64,000 nt of DNA from Rhizobium sp. LC145 (GTDB lineage Bacteria; Pseudomonadota; Alphaproteobacteria; Rhizobiales; Rhizobiaceae): contig NZ_LBHV01000016.1 in assembly GCF_001005825.1 (NCBI RefSeq), positions 1-64,000 of the forward strand. The letters are read 5' to 3'. The position numbers and the translations under genes are program-made. Under the pieces are notes generated by a model, which saw only the letters and a program-made list of their open reading frames with translations, was not told the origin of the DNA and did no database searches. Shown piece by piece: positions 9,664 through 17,575 of this stretch (positions are counted from its first letter, which is position 1; each line of letters opens with the position of its first letter).

Positions 9664-10614
9664 TTACCAGCTGAGCGCCTGGCCGCCGCGGGCACGCATC
9701 GCCGGCCGTTGATAGGCCTTCATGTCGCCCTCGAGCGTGTCGGAGACCGCGGTCGGCGAGATGTTGTCGAGGCAGGCGGCGATGTGGTCCGTGATGGCGT
9801 TCATCAGCGACGGCGAAAGGCCGGGCCGCTTCATGAGGCCGATCTGCACCGGCGGCAGCGGCGGAAAACCATCCGACGAGGACAGCACCTTCATGCCGGT
9901 TCGCAGAGCCGATTCCGGCAGTACCGATACCGCCATGCCCGCAAGCACCGCCGCAGCGACGACGGTCGACGACCAGCTCGTGAACAGCACCTGGTATTCG
10001 CGCCCGTCGGCGTCGAGCGCCGAACAGGCGAGCTGCCGCCACAGGCAGTCCCGCCGACCGACCGCGAGCGGCACCGGCGCGTCTTCCCGCAGCGGATGGT
10101 TGGCCGAGGCGACCCAGCAGAGCGGTTCGGTGCGCACCACGTCGGATATGCGCTGGCGTGGATTGTGGGTGACGAGTGCGATATCGAGTTCGCCGCGCGC
10201 CATTTTCTCCGCGAGGCTCACCGAAGGTTCGCAGACGATGTAGAGTTCGACATTCGGATGCGTCTTGGCGAAACGGCCGATGATCTCCGGCATGTAGCGG
10301 TCGGCATAATCGTCCGGCGTGCCGATCCTGAGCGTTCCTTCGAGCCGGTTGTCGTCGAAGGCGGCGATCGCTTCGTTGTTCAGCCGGATGATACGGCGGG
10401 CATAGTTCAGGAGTTTCTCACCCTCTGCCGTCAGCCGATTGCCGCGGCCGTCCTTTGCAAAGAGCTGCTTACCGATGCGTTCCTCGAGCCGCCGCATCTG
10501 CATGGAAACGGCCGATTGCGTCTTGAACACCCGATCGGCCGCCTTGGTGAAGCTGCCGGTATCCACGATCGAGATGAAAGTGTGGAGCTGGTCGATATCG
10601 AGAGGAGCGGACAT
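9664..10614 (-). CDS. LysR-type transcriptional regulator
   Basis: A 316-residue LTTR. The N-terminal winged helix-turn-helix is LHTFISIVDTGSFTKAADRV followed by TQSAVSMQMRRLEERIG. The type 2 periplasmic-binding-like effector domain starts near LRIGTPDDYADRYMPEII, about residue 95 onward. The effector is unknown. ATG 10614 (MSAPLDIDQL) is preferred over 10623, since a GGATGG sequence lies a suitable distance upstream and MSAPLD matches LTTR N-termini. It is divergent from the DUF1127 gene (193 bp between them), with no obvious metabolic target beside it. Confidence 0.9.
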   Translation of the reverse strand: MSAPLDIDQLHTFISIVDTGSFTKAADRVFKTQSAVSMQMRRLEERIGKQLFAKDGRGNRLTAEGEKLLNYARRIIRLNNEAIAAFDDNRLEGTLRIGTPDDYADRYMPEIIGRFAKTHPNVELYIVCEPSVSLAEKMARGELDIALVTHNPRQRISDVVRTEPLCWVASANHPLREDAPVPLAVGRRDCLWRQLACSALDADGREYQVLFTSWSSTVVAAAVLAGMAVSVLPESALRTGMKVLSSSDGFPPLPPVQIGLMKRPGLSPSLMNAITDHIAACLDNISPTAVSDTLEGDMKAYQRPAMRARGGQALSW

Positions 10615-10807
10615 GATGACCATCCATCAGTGAGTTTGATGCTAATCATTAGAAACATTCGTTGGACTGATCAATAGAATTTCCGCATACAGGTATCGTA
10701 ATTCTCCACCGACCGGCGCTCCGTTGCGAGACGCCCCTTCAGGCAACCTTTTCGCATGTTCTGGCGAGAGGGCGGCCCTACTCGTGCCTAATGAAAGGGA
10801 CAAACCG

Positions 10808-11107
10808 ATGAGCACGACCGAATGCGGAATCGAACTCGACCTCGCTCATGAACGGCGTGGGGCAGAGAGCCGCCTTGCCGTCGTGCTGAAGCGAACGCAA
10901 TCCCTCTGGCGCGCCTTTCGTAACCGTGTGGCTACCAATCGCATCTACGAACTCGATGACAATCAGCTCGACGATATCGGCCTGTCGCGTCACGATGTCG
11001 CCGAGGCGCTGAGAGACACCAGGCTTCTGGACGATCCACTCCTCCTGCTGACGCACTCCGCCAGACAGCGCGCCCGCACCCGGTTCCAGCGACCTCCCCG
11101 CCGCTGA
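10808..11107 (+). CDS. DUF1127 (YjiS-like) small protein
   Basis: A 99-residue basic protein whose C-terminal half holds the DUF1127 motif: LWRAFRNRVATNRIYELDDNQLDDIGLSRHDV, given here as positions 35-66 with key residues LxxLDDxxLxDIGLxRxxV-like. In Agrobacterium, short DUF1127 proteins have been connected with RNA turnover and carbon/phosphate physiology; this longer version is uncharacterised. ATG 10808 has AAAGGGA seven bases upstream. A terminator follows. The region between it and the LysR gene could be a shared control region. Confidence 0.85.
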   Translation: MSTTECGIELDLAHERRGAESRLAVVLKRTQSLWRAFRNRVATNRIYELDDNQLDDIGLSRHDVAEALRDTRLLDDPLLLLTHSARQRARTRFQRPPRR

Positions 11108-11153
11108 ACCGGACCTTTTCCCCGCAGGGTGATAGCCAATAGCCCTGCCTACT

Positions 11154-11187
11154 GCCCGGCCGGTCGATCCGTGCCGGGCTTTTTTTT
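11154..11187 (+). terminator. Rho-independent terminator after the DUF1127 gene
   Basis: Stem GCCCGGC (11154-11160) / GCCGGGC (11173-11179), loop with a possible extra CGG/CCG pairing, followed by eight T residues (11180-11187). Confidence 0.8.
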
Positions 11188-11197
11188 ATTAGAAGGC

Positions 11198-12058
11198 CTA
11201 TTTTTCGGATGGCTTGTCCGGAGCGACCGATGCGCTTCGGAGGTAACCGTCGAAGATCGCTTCCATGTTCTTCTGATAGCTCTTCTGCACTTCCAACCCG
11301 CTGTCGAACATGCTGTTCAGCGTGTCGCGATAGAAATCCGCCGCCGCGGGCTTTTCCTTGCGTCCATCGGCAGCAGGCGATTGCGGGGAGGGGCCAGCCC
11401 ACATTTCCTGGAAAACCTTGGCGAATGGATTGTCGGCGAATGGATTGCCGCTATCCGCTTCCGGCTGCCGCTCCTGCTCGATACCCCAGAATTTCTGGGC
11501 GGCCTGGATGAACGGATTGTCCAGGGGATCGGCCGCTTGCGGTTTTGCCTTCGGCTGCAGCCCCATGCTTTCCAGCCAGGGTTTCATCATTTGCCCCATA
11601 GGGCCTGCCGCGAAGACTGTGTCGCTGTCCGGCATCTGGCCGGCCATCTGCTTGAAGAGCCCGCCCATGATCGTGTCGGCCATGGCGGGCATCATCTTCT
11701 TGAGGATATCCCGGCCGATCCCGCTGAGCTGCTCGGCCTGTGCCGCGATCGCCCGCGAAACCTCCTTCGAGCCGAAGAGCTTTTCGAGCACGGCATTACC
11801 GTCGGCGATCCCCTCCGGAGTGAAGGCCTTGCTCATGTCCTCGAAATACTTGGCATAGCCGCCGGAAAACATGTCTCGCGCCAGCGCGGCGAAATTATAA
11901 GGATTGGCGCTGCTGCGCGTCAGGGCGAAGGAGAAGGCCGGCATCAGCGCCGCCAGCGCCTGCACCGCCTGTTCCTGGGCCAGGTTGAACTGCTTGGCCA
12001 TGGCTTGTATGGCCGAACCGTCCTGCGCCCGAAGCATCATGTCGAACAGTGGCAGCAT
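11198..12058 (-). CDS. DUF937-type protein of unknown function
   Basis: A 286-residue soluble protein without a signal peptide. The N-terminal part (MLPLFDMMLRAQDGSAIQAM, then LAQEQAVQALAALMPAFSFAL) resembles DUF937 proteins: amphipathic helices rich in Ala, Met and Gln. The middle is Met/Gly-rich (FKQMAGQMPDSD). The C-terminal third is Pro/Ala-rich with repeated NPFxxA(A/N) elements (DNPFIQAAQKFW, GNPFADNPFAKVFQEMW), then a helix ending VQKSYQKNMEAIFDGYLRSA. Function is not known. ATG 12058 has GGAAGGG at about 12067-12073. It lies 88 bases downstream of gshA on the same strand. Confidence 0.6.
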   Translation of the reverse strand: MLPLFDMMLRAQDGSAIQAMAKQFNLAQEQAVQALAALMPAFSFALTRSSANPYNFAALARDMFSGGYAKYFEDMSKAFTPEGIADGNAVLEKLFGSKEVSRAIAAQAEQLSGIGRDILKKMMPAMADTIMGGLFKQMAGQMPDSDTVFAAGPMGQMMKPWLESMGLQPKAKPQAADPLDNPFIQAAQKFWGIEQERQPEADSGNPFADNPFAKVFQEMWAGPSPQSPAADGRKEKPAAADFYRDTLNSMFDSGLEVQKSYQKNMEAIFDGYLRSASVAPDKPSEK

Positions 12059-12146
12059 GGCGCACCCTTCCGGCTCCTTGTGGTGAGGAGACTATAAACG
12101 GAAAAGTGCTGGCGAAAACCGGTTTTTGAGACGCGCCGAGGACGGC

Positions 12147-13520
12147 TCAGTATTGGTATTCTTCGAAAACCGGCTCGACCGAGCCGTTCCAGCGACCGTT
12201 GTAGAGTGCCAGCATGTCCTCGGCGAGCGTCGTCTTCTTGGCCAGGATCTCGTCGAGTGGGTTGAGGAAGACGCTTTCGTCCACGCCCTCGTCGTTCACG
12301 TAGTTGCGGCTCTTGAGGCCCGTCTTCGATATGCCGACCACCTCGCGGGAGATGTCGATGAGGGAAGCGCCCTTGATCTCCGCCCGGAGACCCTGCGCCG
12401 GAACGGCATCGCGAAGTGCGCTCACGTCGGCAACGGTCCAGTCGGCGGTGAACCTTTCGGCCGCGTCGAGCGCCGCATCGTCATAGAGCAGTCCCACCCA
12501 GAAGGCCGGAAGCGCGCAGATGCGCCGCCAGGGACCGCCATCGGCCCCGCGCATTTCCAGGAAGCGCTTCAGCCGTACATCCGGAAAGAGAGTGGAGAGG
12601 TGGTTCGTCCAGTCGCCCATCGTGGGCTCCCAGGCCGTGATTTCGCCCTTCAACGCGCCTGCCATGAACTGGCGGAAGGTGATGTGGGTGCAATCGTGAT
12701 ACCTGCCGTCGCGCACCACGAAATACATCGGCACGTCGAGCGCCCATTCCACGTAATCGGCAAAGCCGAAATCCGCGTCGAACACGAAGGGCAGCAGGCC
12801 CGAGCGCCGGTTGTCCGTGTCGCGCCAGATCTCGCCGCGCCAGGAAAGCAGACCGTTCGGCTTGCCTTCGGTAAACGGCGAGGAAGCGAAAAGCGCGGTG
12901 GCGAGAGGCTGCAGCTTCATGGAGACGCGTATCTTGCGCGCCATGTCGGCCTCGGAGGAGAAGTCGAGGTTCACCTGGATCGTGCAGGTGCGGTACATCA
13001 TGTCGAGACCGTGCGAGCCGACCTTTGGCATGTAGCGCGTCATGATCTCGTAGCGCGATTTCGGCATGCGCGGCGTTTCGGCGAGCGACCATTTCGGGCT
13101 GCCGCCGATGCCGAGGAAACGGATGCCCATTGGTTCGGCGATCTCACGCAGGACCGCGAGATGCTGGTTGGACTCGTGACAGGTCTGGTGGATGTTTTCG
13201 AGCGGCGCGCCGGAAAGCTCGAACTGGCCCCCGGGCTCGATCGAGATCGCGCCCATGCCTGAATGTTCCGCAAGGCCGATGATGTTCCCGCCGTCCATGA
13301 TCGGCTCCCAGCCGAGCCTGGCTTCCATGCCCTTGAGCAGGGCCGAGATGCTGGCTTCCCCGAAATAGGGAACAGGGCTGTTGTCCTGACGGAAGAAGGC
13401 GAACTTCTCATGCTCGGTGCCGATGCGGAACTGCTCTTTCGGCCGCGGGCCCTTTTCCAGGTAGGCGGAAAGCTCGGACACCGAGGAAAGTGGTGTCTGG
13501 TCTGTGGTGTCGCGGGCCAT
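12147..13520 (-). CDS. gshA: Glutamate-cysteine ligase (plant/alphaproteobacterial GCS2 type)
   Basis: GshA joins L-glutamate and L-cysteine with ATP, the first step of glutathione synthesis, in the cytoplasm. The 457-residue length is that of the rhizobial/plant class. Visible signatures are RIGTEHEKFAFF, MDGGNIIGLAEH, SIEPGGQFELSGAPLENIHQ, MYRTCTIQVNLDFSSEADM, and RFLEMRGADGGPWRRICALPAFWVGLLYD. ATG 13520 (MARDTTDQ) is taken over an in-frame start 24 codons upstream, as AAGG lies near it and the family begins here. It lies 137 bases downstream of rsmE on the same strand, probably one transcript with rsmE and pit. Confidence 0.95.
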   Translation of the reverse strand: MARDTTDQTPLSSVSELSAYLEKGPRPKEQFRIGTEHEKFAFFRQDNSPVPYFGEASISALLKGMEARLGWEPIMDGGNIIGLAEHSGMGAISIEPGGQFELSGAPLENIHQTCHESNQHLAVLREIAEPMGIRFLGIGGSPKWSLAETPRMPKSRYEIMTRYMPKVGSHGLDMMYRTCTIQVNLDFSSEADMARKIRVSMKLQPLATALFASSPFTEGKPNGLLSWRGEIWRDTDNRRSGLLPFVFDADFGFADYVEWALDVPMYFVVRDGRYHDCTHITFRQFMAGALKGEITAWEPTMGDWTNHLSTLFPDVRLKRFLEMRGADGGPWRRICALPAFWVGLLYDDAALDAAERFTADWTVADVSALRDAVPAQGLRAEIKGASLIDISREVVGISKTGLKSRNYVNDEGVDESVFLNPLDEILAKKTTLAEDMLALYNGRWNGSVEPVFEEYQY

Positions 13521-13657
13521 GGGAACTACCTTGTTCGGCTGCCTGTCTTGCGGGACGGGTCCGGCTGATTGGACCGGATTGACGTGCCGCACAAGTGAAT
13601 TTTCTTCAAGATGCTTTCAGAATTTCGCGGGCGCCCTGTCAAGTGTATCGAAGGGCT

Positions 13658-14395
13658 TTAGCGCCAGTCTCCGATCGCTGCCTGGATCACGGCGAGCGCC
13701 GCCACCGCGGCCGTGTCGGCGCGCAGGATGCGTGGCCCGAGCGGGATGGCGGTGACGAAGGGAAGTTCGCGCAAAAGCTTGCGCTCCTCCTCTGAAAAGC
13801 CGCCCTCCGGCCCGACCAGCAGCGCCAGATGGCGCTCCTTGATCGCCGAGAGGATCGGCAGCGGGTTTTGGCCTTCATCTCCCTCGTCGCAAAAGATGAT
13901 GCGGCGTTCGGCCGGCCAGCCTTCGAGCAGATCCTTGAGCTTGACCGGCGCGGCAACCGTCGGGATCGACAGGATGCCGCATTGTTCTGCTGCCTCGATC
14001 ACATTGGCTTGAAGCCGCTCCAGGCTGGTGATCTTGCCTTGCACATGCTGGGTCGAAACCGGCTGCAGCAGGCCGGCGCCCATTTCCACCGCCTTCTGCA
14101 CCAGATAATCGAGCCGGCCGACCTTGAGCGGCGCAAAAAGGTAATGAAGGTCCGGCGCTTGCGGCTGCGCGCGAACCTGTTCGGTGATCTCCAGCATTAG
14201 CTTCTTGCGGCTTGGAAAGACGAGCCGCGCCTTCCACTCGCCGTCCCGTCCGTTGAACACCAGGACCTCGGCACCTTCCCCCATGCGCAGCACGTTGGCG
14301 AGATAGTTGAACTGCTCGGGCGAGGCCTCATGCCTGGCATCTGCCGAAAGGGTCGAATCGACGAACAGCCTTTGCATACGGAAATTGGCGCGCAT
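13658..14395 (-). CDS. rsmE: 16S rRNA (uracil(1498)-N(3))-methyltransferase
   Basis: RsmE methylates N3 of U1498 in 16S rRNA on the 30S subunit, using SAM. The 245-residue protein has the N-terminal PUA-like region (RLFVDSTL, FNYLANVLRMGEGAEVLVFNG) and a C-terminal SPOUT trefoil-knot domain. The knot motifs are VQKAVEMGAGLLQPV, LALLVGPEGGFSEEE and ITAIPLGPRILRADTA-like (here VTAIPLGPRILRADTA). ATG 14395 is used; ATG 14377 (MQRLFVDS) is a possible internal start. It follows the pit stop by 16 bases, so the two are likely in one operon. Confidence 0.95.
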   Translation of the reverse strand: MRANFRMQRLFVDSTLSADARHEASPEQFNYLANVLRMGEGAEVLVFNGRDGEWKARLVFPSRKKLMLEITEQVRAQPQAPDLHYLFAPLKVGRLDYLVQKAVEMGAGLLQPVSTQHVQGKITSLERLQANVIEAAEQCGILSIPTVAAPVKLKDLLEGWPAERRIIFCDEGDEGQNPLPILSAIKERHLALLVGPEGGFSEEERKLLRELPFVTAIPLGPRILRADTAAVAALAVIQAAIGDWR

Positions 14396-14411
14396 CTGGA
14401 TTTCCCGAGTT

Positions 14412-15914
14412 TCAGAGGAACAGGGCAAACATGAGCATGGCGATACCGGCCCCAAGGGCCGTGGAGGCGGGCAGGGTGATGATCCAGGCGCCCATGATGC
14501 TCAGGAAGTGCGAACGCCGCACGAGATAGCGCCTTCGCATTTCGTCCTCGTTCCGCTCCATGGGCGGTGCCACGTCGTACTTGGCTGCTCGCGCCCGTAT
14601 ATATTCGAGCCGACGGCGGGAATTGCGGGTATACCACTCGCGGAAGAAACCCACGCCGAAGACCGCTCCGACGGCGATATGGGTGGAGGAGACCGGCAGG
14701 CCGATCCACGAGGCGACGAGAACCGTCAGCGCCGTCGAAAGCGAGACGCAATAGGCCCGCATCGGATTGAGCCTGGTGATCTCCGCGCCGACCAGCTTCA
14801 CCAATCTCGGGCCGAACAGCAGGAGGCCGAGTGAGATGCCGAGACCGCCGATCACCAGTTCCCATGTCGGAATGCTGACGGCTCCGGAAATGCCCTGCTG
14901 CGCGGTGGAAACGATCGCGGCAAGCGGGCCGATGGCGTTCGATACGTCGTTCGCTCCATGCGCGAAGGAAAGCAGGGCGGCGGAAAACACCAACGGGATG
15001 CGGAAGAGTTTTCTGAGCGACTGATTGCGGTTTTCCAGCCCCTCCGCCTGACGGCGGATCACCGGGGTCAGTCCCGCCCAGGCCGCAAGCCCGCAGACGG
15101 CGGCGATCGCGGTCGCGACGGGCGCGGAAACCCCGGACGTTTCTCCGAAGCCGAGAATAGCGAGATAGCCCGCGAAGGCACCGGTCATGATGCCGAGCAG
15201 TACCGGCACCCATTTCGTGGCAGCCGCGATCTTGTCCTCGCGGTAGATGATGGTTTCCTTGACGAAATAGAGGCAGCCGGCTGCGATTATGGCCCCAAGC
15301 AGCGGGGAAAAGACCCAGCTTGCCGTGATGCCGAGGACGGTGCTCCAGTTCACCGCGGAAAGGCCGGCCGCCGCAATGCCGGCCCCCATCACGCCGCCCA
15401 CGATCGAATGGGTTGTGGAGATCGGCGCGCCGAACCAGGTCGCGACATTGATGAGCAGGGCGGAAGAAAGCAGTGCCGCCATCATCGCCCAGATCAGCAT
15501 GTCGGGGCTGGTGATCATGCCCCCATGCATGACGTCGTTGGCGATGGTGTTGGCGACGCTCCGGCCGGCGATCACCGCGCCCGCCACCTCGAAGACAGCG
15601 GCAAGGCCGAGGCCGAAGGCCATGGACATGGCCCGCGCGCCGACTGCCGCGCCGATATTGTTGGTCACGTCGTTGGCGCCGATGTTCATGGCCATGTAAG
15701 CCGCGATGGCGGACGCGGCGACCACCAGGACGACGTCCGGCTTGCCGGTCACCGAATAGGCTGCGATTATCGCGGCGAGGATCAGGAAGAGAAGTGCCGT
15801 GCCGGGAGCCGCAAGCCGGCGCGACATCTGCCGTGCAGCCTCCTCGAGGGAGGAAATCTTCTCAAGATCCTTGTCGAGCGTCGGCTTAACCAGACGCGGC
15901 CGGGGTTGGCCCAT
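14412..15914 (-). CDS. Inorganic phosphate transporter, PiT family
   Basis: A 500-residue membrane protein with about ten helices. It carries the two PiT signature repeats: GANDVTNNIGAAVGARAM in the first half and GANDVSNAIGPLAAI in the second. PiT carriers take up phosphate, often as a metal-phosphate complex, by proton symport. About 45 cytoplasmic residues precede the first helix. ATG 15914 has AGGAGT about 11 bases upstream. rsmE follows after 16 bases; why a phosphate carrier is coupled to rRNA methylation and glutathione genes is not evident. Confidence 0.9.
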   Translation of the reverse strand: MGQPRPRLVKPTLDKDLEKISSLEEAARQMSRRLAAPGTALLFLILAAIIAAYSVTGKPDVVLVVAASAIAAYMAMNIGANDVTNNIGAAVGARAMSMAFGLGLAAVFEVAGAVIAGRSVANTIANDVMHGGMITSPDMLIWAMMAALLSSALLINVATWFGAPISTTHSIVGGVMGAGIAAAGLSAVNWSTVLGITASWVFSPLLGAIIAAGCLYFVKETIIYREDKIAAATKWVPVLLGIMTGAFAGYLAILGFGETSGVSAPVATAIAAVCGLAAWAGLTPVIRRQAEGLENRNQSLRKLFRIPLVFSAALLSFAHGANDVSNAIGPLAAIVSTAQQGISGAVSIPTWELVIGGLGISLGLLLFGPRLVKLVGAEITRLNPMRAYCVSLSTALTVLVASWIGLPVSSTHIAVGAVFGVGFFREWYTRNSRRRLEYIRARAAKYDVAPPMERNEDEMRRRYLVRRSHFLSIMGAWIITLPASTALGAGIAMLMFALFL

Positions 15915-16019
15915 TTATTCTTTCAACTCCTAGAAATCAGTGTTGGGCCGCCCCAGGGGCCGCATAGCCGGTTTGGGTAATCGCATCCGCGCTCGAAGGC
16001 AATGACGGCGCAGCGAAAG

Positions 16020-16526
16020 TCAGCCGGCCTTCACCTCCAGAGGTCCGGGGCCCGGCGGTCGCATCCGCTCCTTGAATTGCAGAAGAAGATCCTTGAGTTC
16101 CGGTTCGTTGACCCTCTGGGCGGCCTCCTCGGAAGAGACCCATTCCAGGCGCCGTGCTTCCCGTTCCGGAAAGTTCTTCAACAGCTCTTCGACTTCGAGC
16201 AGGTGCACCTGCACCCTGACGGGTATCTTGAAGCCGTTCGATAGGGTTTTCCGGTAGTGATAGAAGCCGAAAGGCTCCTTTTCCGCCTTGCCCTTCACGC
16301 CGGCCTCCTCATAGGCCTCGCGCTCTGCGACCTGGTGGGCCTTCTTGCCCGACATAGGCCAGCCCTTGGGAATGACCCAGCGGCCCGTATCCCGGCTGGT
16401 GGCGAGCAGAACCTCGATCTGCCCCTGTTTCTTCCTGATCCGATAGCATAGCGCTGCATATTGCTGCCGCGGAGGCCGCTGCAGCATCAGACGAACATTG
16501 CCCGCCAGTCGTTTCAGGAAGTCCAA
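16020..16526 (-). CDS. Nudix hydrolase
   Basis: A 168-residue Nudix-fold protein of the diphosphoinositol-polyphosphate/Ap4A type common in rhizobia. After RQQYAALCYR and TGRWVIPKGWPMSGKK comes the Nudix helix AEREAYEEAGVKG. The REAYEEAGV core is intact, but the first Glu of the classical box (G-x5-E) is Lys here. TTG 16526 is chosen because a near-perfect ribosome site, GGAGGTGA, lies at 16534-16541, seven bases upstream, and no ATG fits it. A longer frame from ATG 16625 would bury that site. Substrate unknown. Confidence 0.8.
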   Translation of the reverse strand: MDFLKRLAGNVRLMLQRPPRQQYAALCYRIRKKQGQIEVLLATSRDTGRWVIPKGWPMSGKKAHQVAEREAYEEAGVKGKAEKEPFGFYHYRKTLSNGFKIPVRVQVHLLEVEELLKNFPEREARRLEWVSSEEAAQRVNEPELKDLLLQFKERMRPPGPGPLEVKAG

Positions 16527-16683
16527 TTGAGGGTCACCTCCGGGTTTTCTGTTGTAGCCATATCGAATATAAGAACGAATTGACGGCAAAACGAGCGCAT
16601 ACAAGGGCAGCCCGACGAGAATCACCGCAACAAATTCGGCTTGCTGAAAACAATTGTGAGGCAGCTTGGTTTCACGTCAACTA

Positions 16684-16705
16684 ATTTTGCACAGGTGTGC
16701 AAAAT
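16684..16705. promoter_or_regulatory. Perfect 22-bp palindrome upstream of the Nudix gene
   Basis: Half-sites ATTTTGCACA and TGTGCAAAAT are separated by GG. It lies between the GntR gene stop and the Nudix start. The symmetry suits a dimeric repressor or LuxR-type activator site; it could also form a hairpin at the end of the GntR message, but no T tract follows. Confidence 0.4.
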
Positions 16706-16709
16706 CTGC

Positions 16710-17492
16710 TCAGCTTATCCGCTGCTGAAGCCTCAATCGGGCGATCCGGTCCCACTCGCCGGCGCGCTCCGCTTCCGCGGTCATCCTGGCGATGAAGTCG
16801 ATATGCTCCTCGGCCGCCCGCCGGGCCGCCGCCGGATTGCCTTCCAGGATCGCCGCGCCGATTGCGGCGTGTTGCGCCATGACCGCATCATGCGCATCTG
16901 CAATCTTGAATATCATCTTACGATTGTAGAATATATCATCGCTCAACAGACGATAGCAAGCCCTGAGTGTGTGCATCAGGACGATGTTGTGGGCGGCATC
17001 GCCGATTGCATTGTGAAATTCGACGTCGGAGACGAGCTCGTCCTCGAAGCGTCCGTCGCTATGCGCCCGGCGCATTTCGTCCAGGATGTGCCGGATAAGC
17101 TGCCTGTCCGTATCGGTAGCCCGCTCGGCGGCGAGCTCGGCCGTCAGGGCTTCGAGCTGTCGGCGGTATTCCAGATAGTCGCGGGTCGCTTGGGCGTGCC
17201 GCCGGATGAGATCGACAAGCGGGCGGGAAAAGACCTCGCCTATGATATCCGCCACATAGGTGCCGCCGCCATGCTGGCTCACCAGCAGGCCGCGTCCTTC
17301 GAGTTCCTTCAGGGCCCCCCTTAGGATCGGGCGGGAAATGTCGAACTTCTGGGCGAGTTCCCGCTCGCCGGGAAGTCGCTCGCCGTCGCGCAGCACACCG
17401 TTGAGGATCAGAAGTTCGATCCGATGGACGACCTCGCCGGCGGTCCTGCCATGCGAGACGGGAGCGAAGAGTTCGTGGGTCAAGTCCGGCAT
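16710..17492 (-). CDS. GntR/FadR-family transcriptional regulator, probable glc operon regulator
   Basis: A 260-residue FadR-subfamily regulator. The winged helix is VVHRIELLILNGVLRDGERLPGERELAQKF followed by DISRPILRGALKELEGRGLL (about residues 20-75, quoted in two pieces). The all-helical FCD ligand domain runs from about 95, with metal/effector residues visible as D and H in VEFHNAIGDAAHN, HDAVMAQHAAIG and AEEHIDFIARM. It is divergent from glcDEF, as GlcC/PdhR-type regulators often are, so glycolate or a related 2-hydroxyacid is the likely effector (inference). ATG 17492 is preferred, with GGTGGAG upstream; the frame continues 37 codons further. Confidence 0.85.
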   Translation of the reverse strand: MPDLTHELFAPVSHGRTAGEVVHRIELLILNGVLRDGERLPGERELAQKFDISRPILRGALKELEGRGLLVSQHGGGTYVADIIGEVFSRPLVDLIRRHAQATRDYLEYRRQLEALTAELAAERATDTDRQLIRHILDEMRRAHSDGRFEDELVSDVEFHNAIGDAAHNIVLMHTLRACYRLLSDDIFYNRKMIFKIADAHDAVMAQHAAIGAAILEGNPAAARRAAEEHIDFIARMTAEAERAGEWDRIARLRLQQRIS

Positions 17493-17531
17493 TTCCTGCA
17501 ATTCTCCACCGACGGAAGGCCTCCTTGTATC

Positions 17532-17554
17532 ACTGGTAAAAAAAGTATACCAGT
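17532..17554. promoter_or_regulatory. Candidate GntR operator between the regulator and glcD
   Basis: A perfect inverted repeat, ACTGGTA (17532-17538) and TACCAGT (17548-17554), has an A-rich 9-nt spacer containing the start of a GTATAC hexamer. GGT/ACC half-sites are typical of FadR-type GntR regulators. It sits 21 bases upstream of the glcD start and 39 upstream of the regulator start, so one bound dimer could control both. Confidence 0.5.
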
Positions 17555-17575
17555 CGTGCGAAGAAGGAGGCTCTC

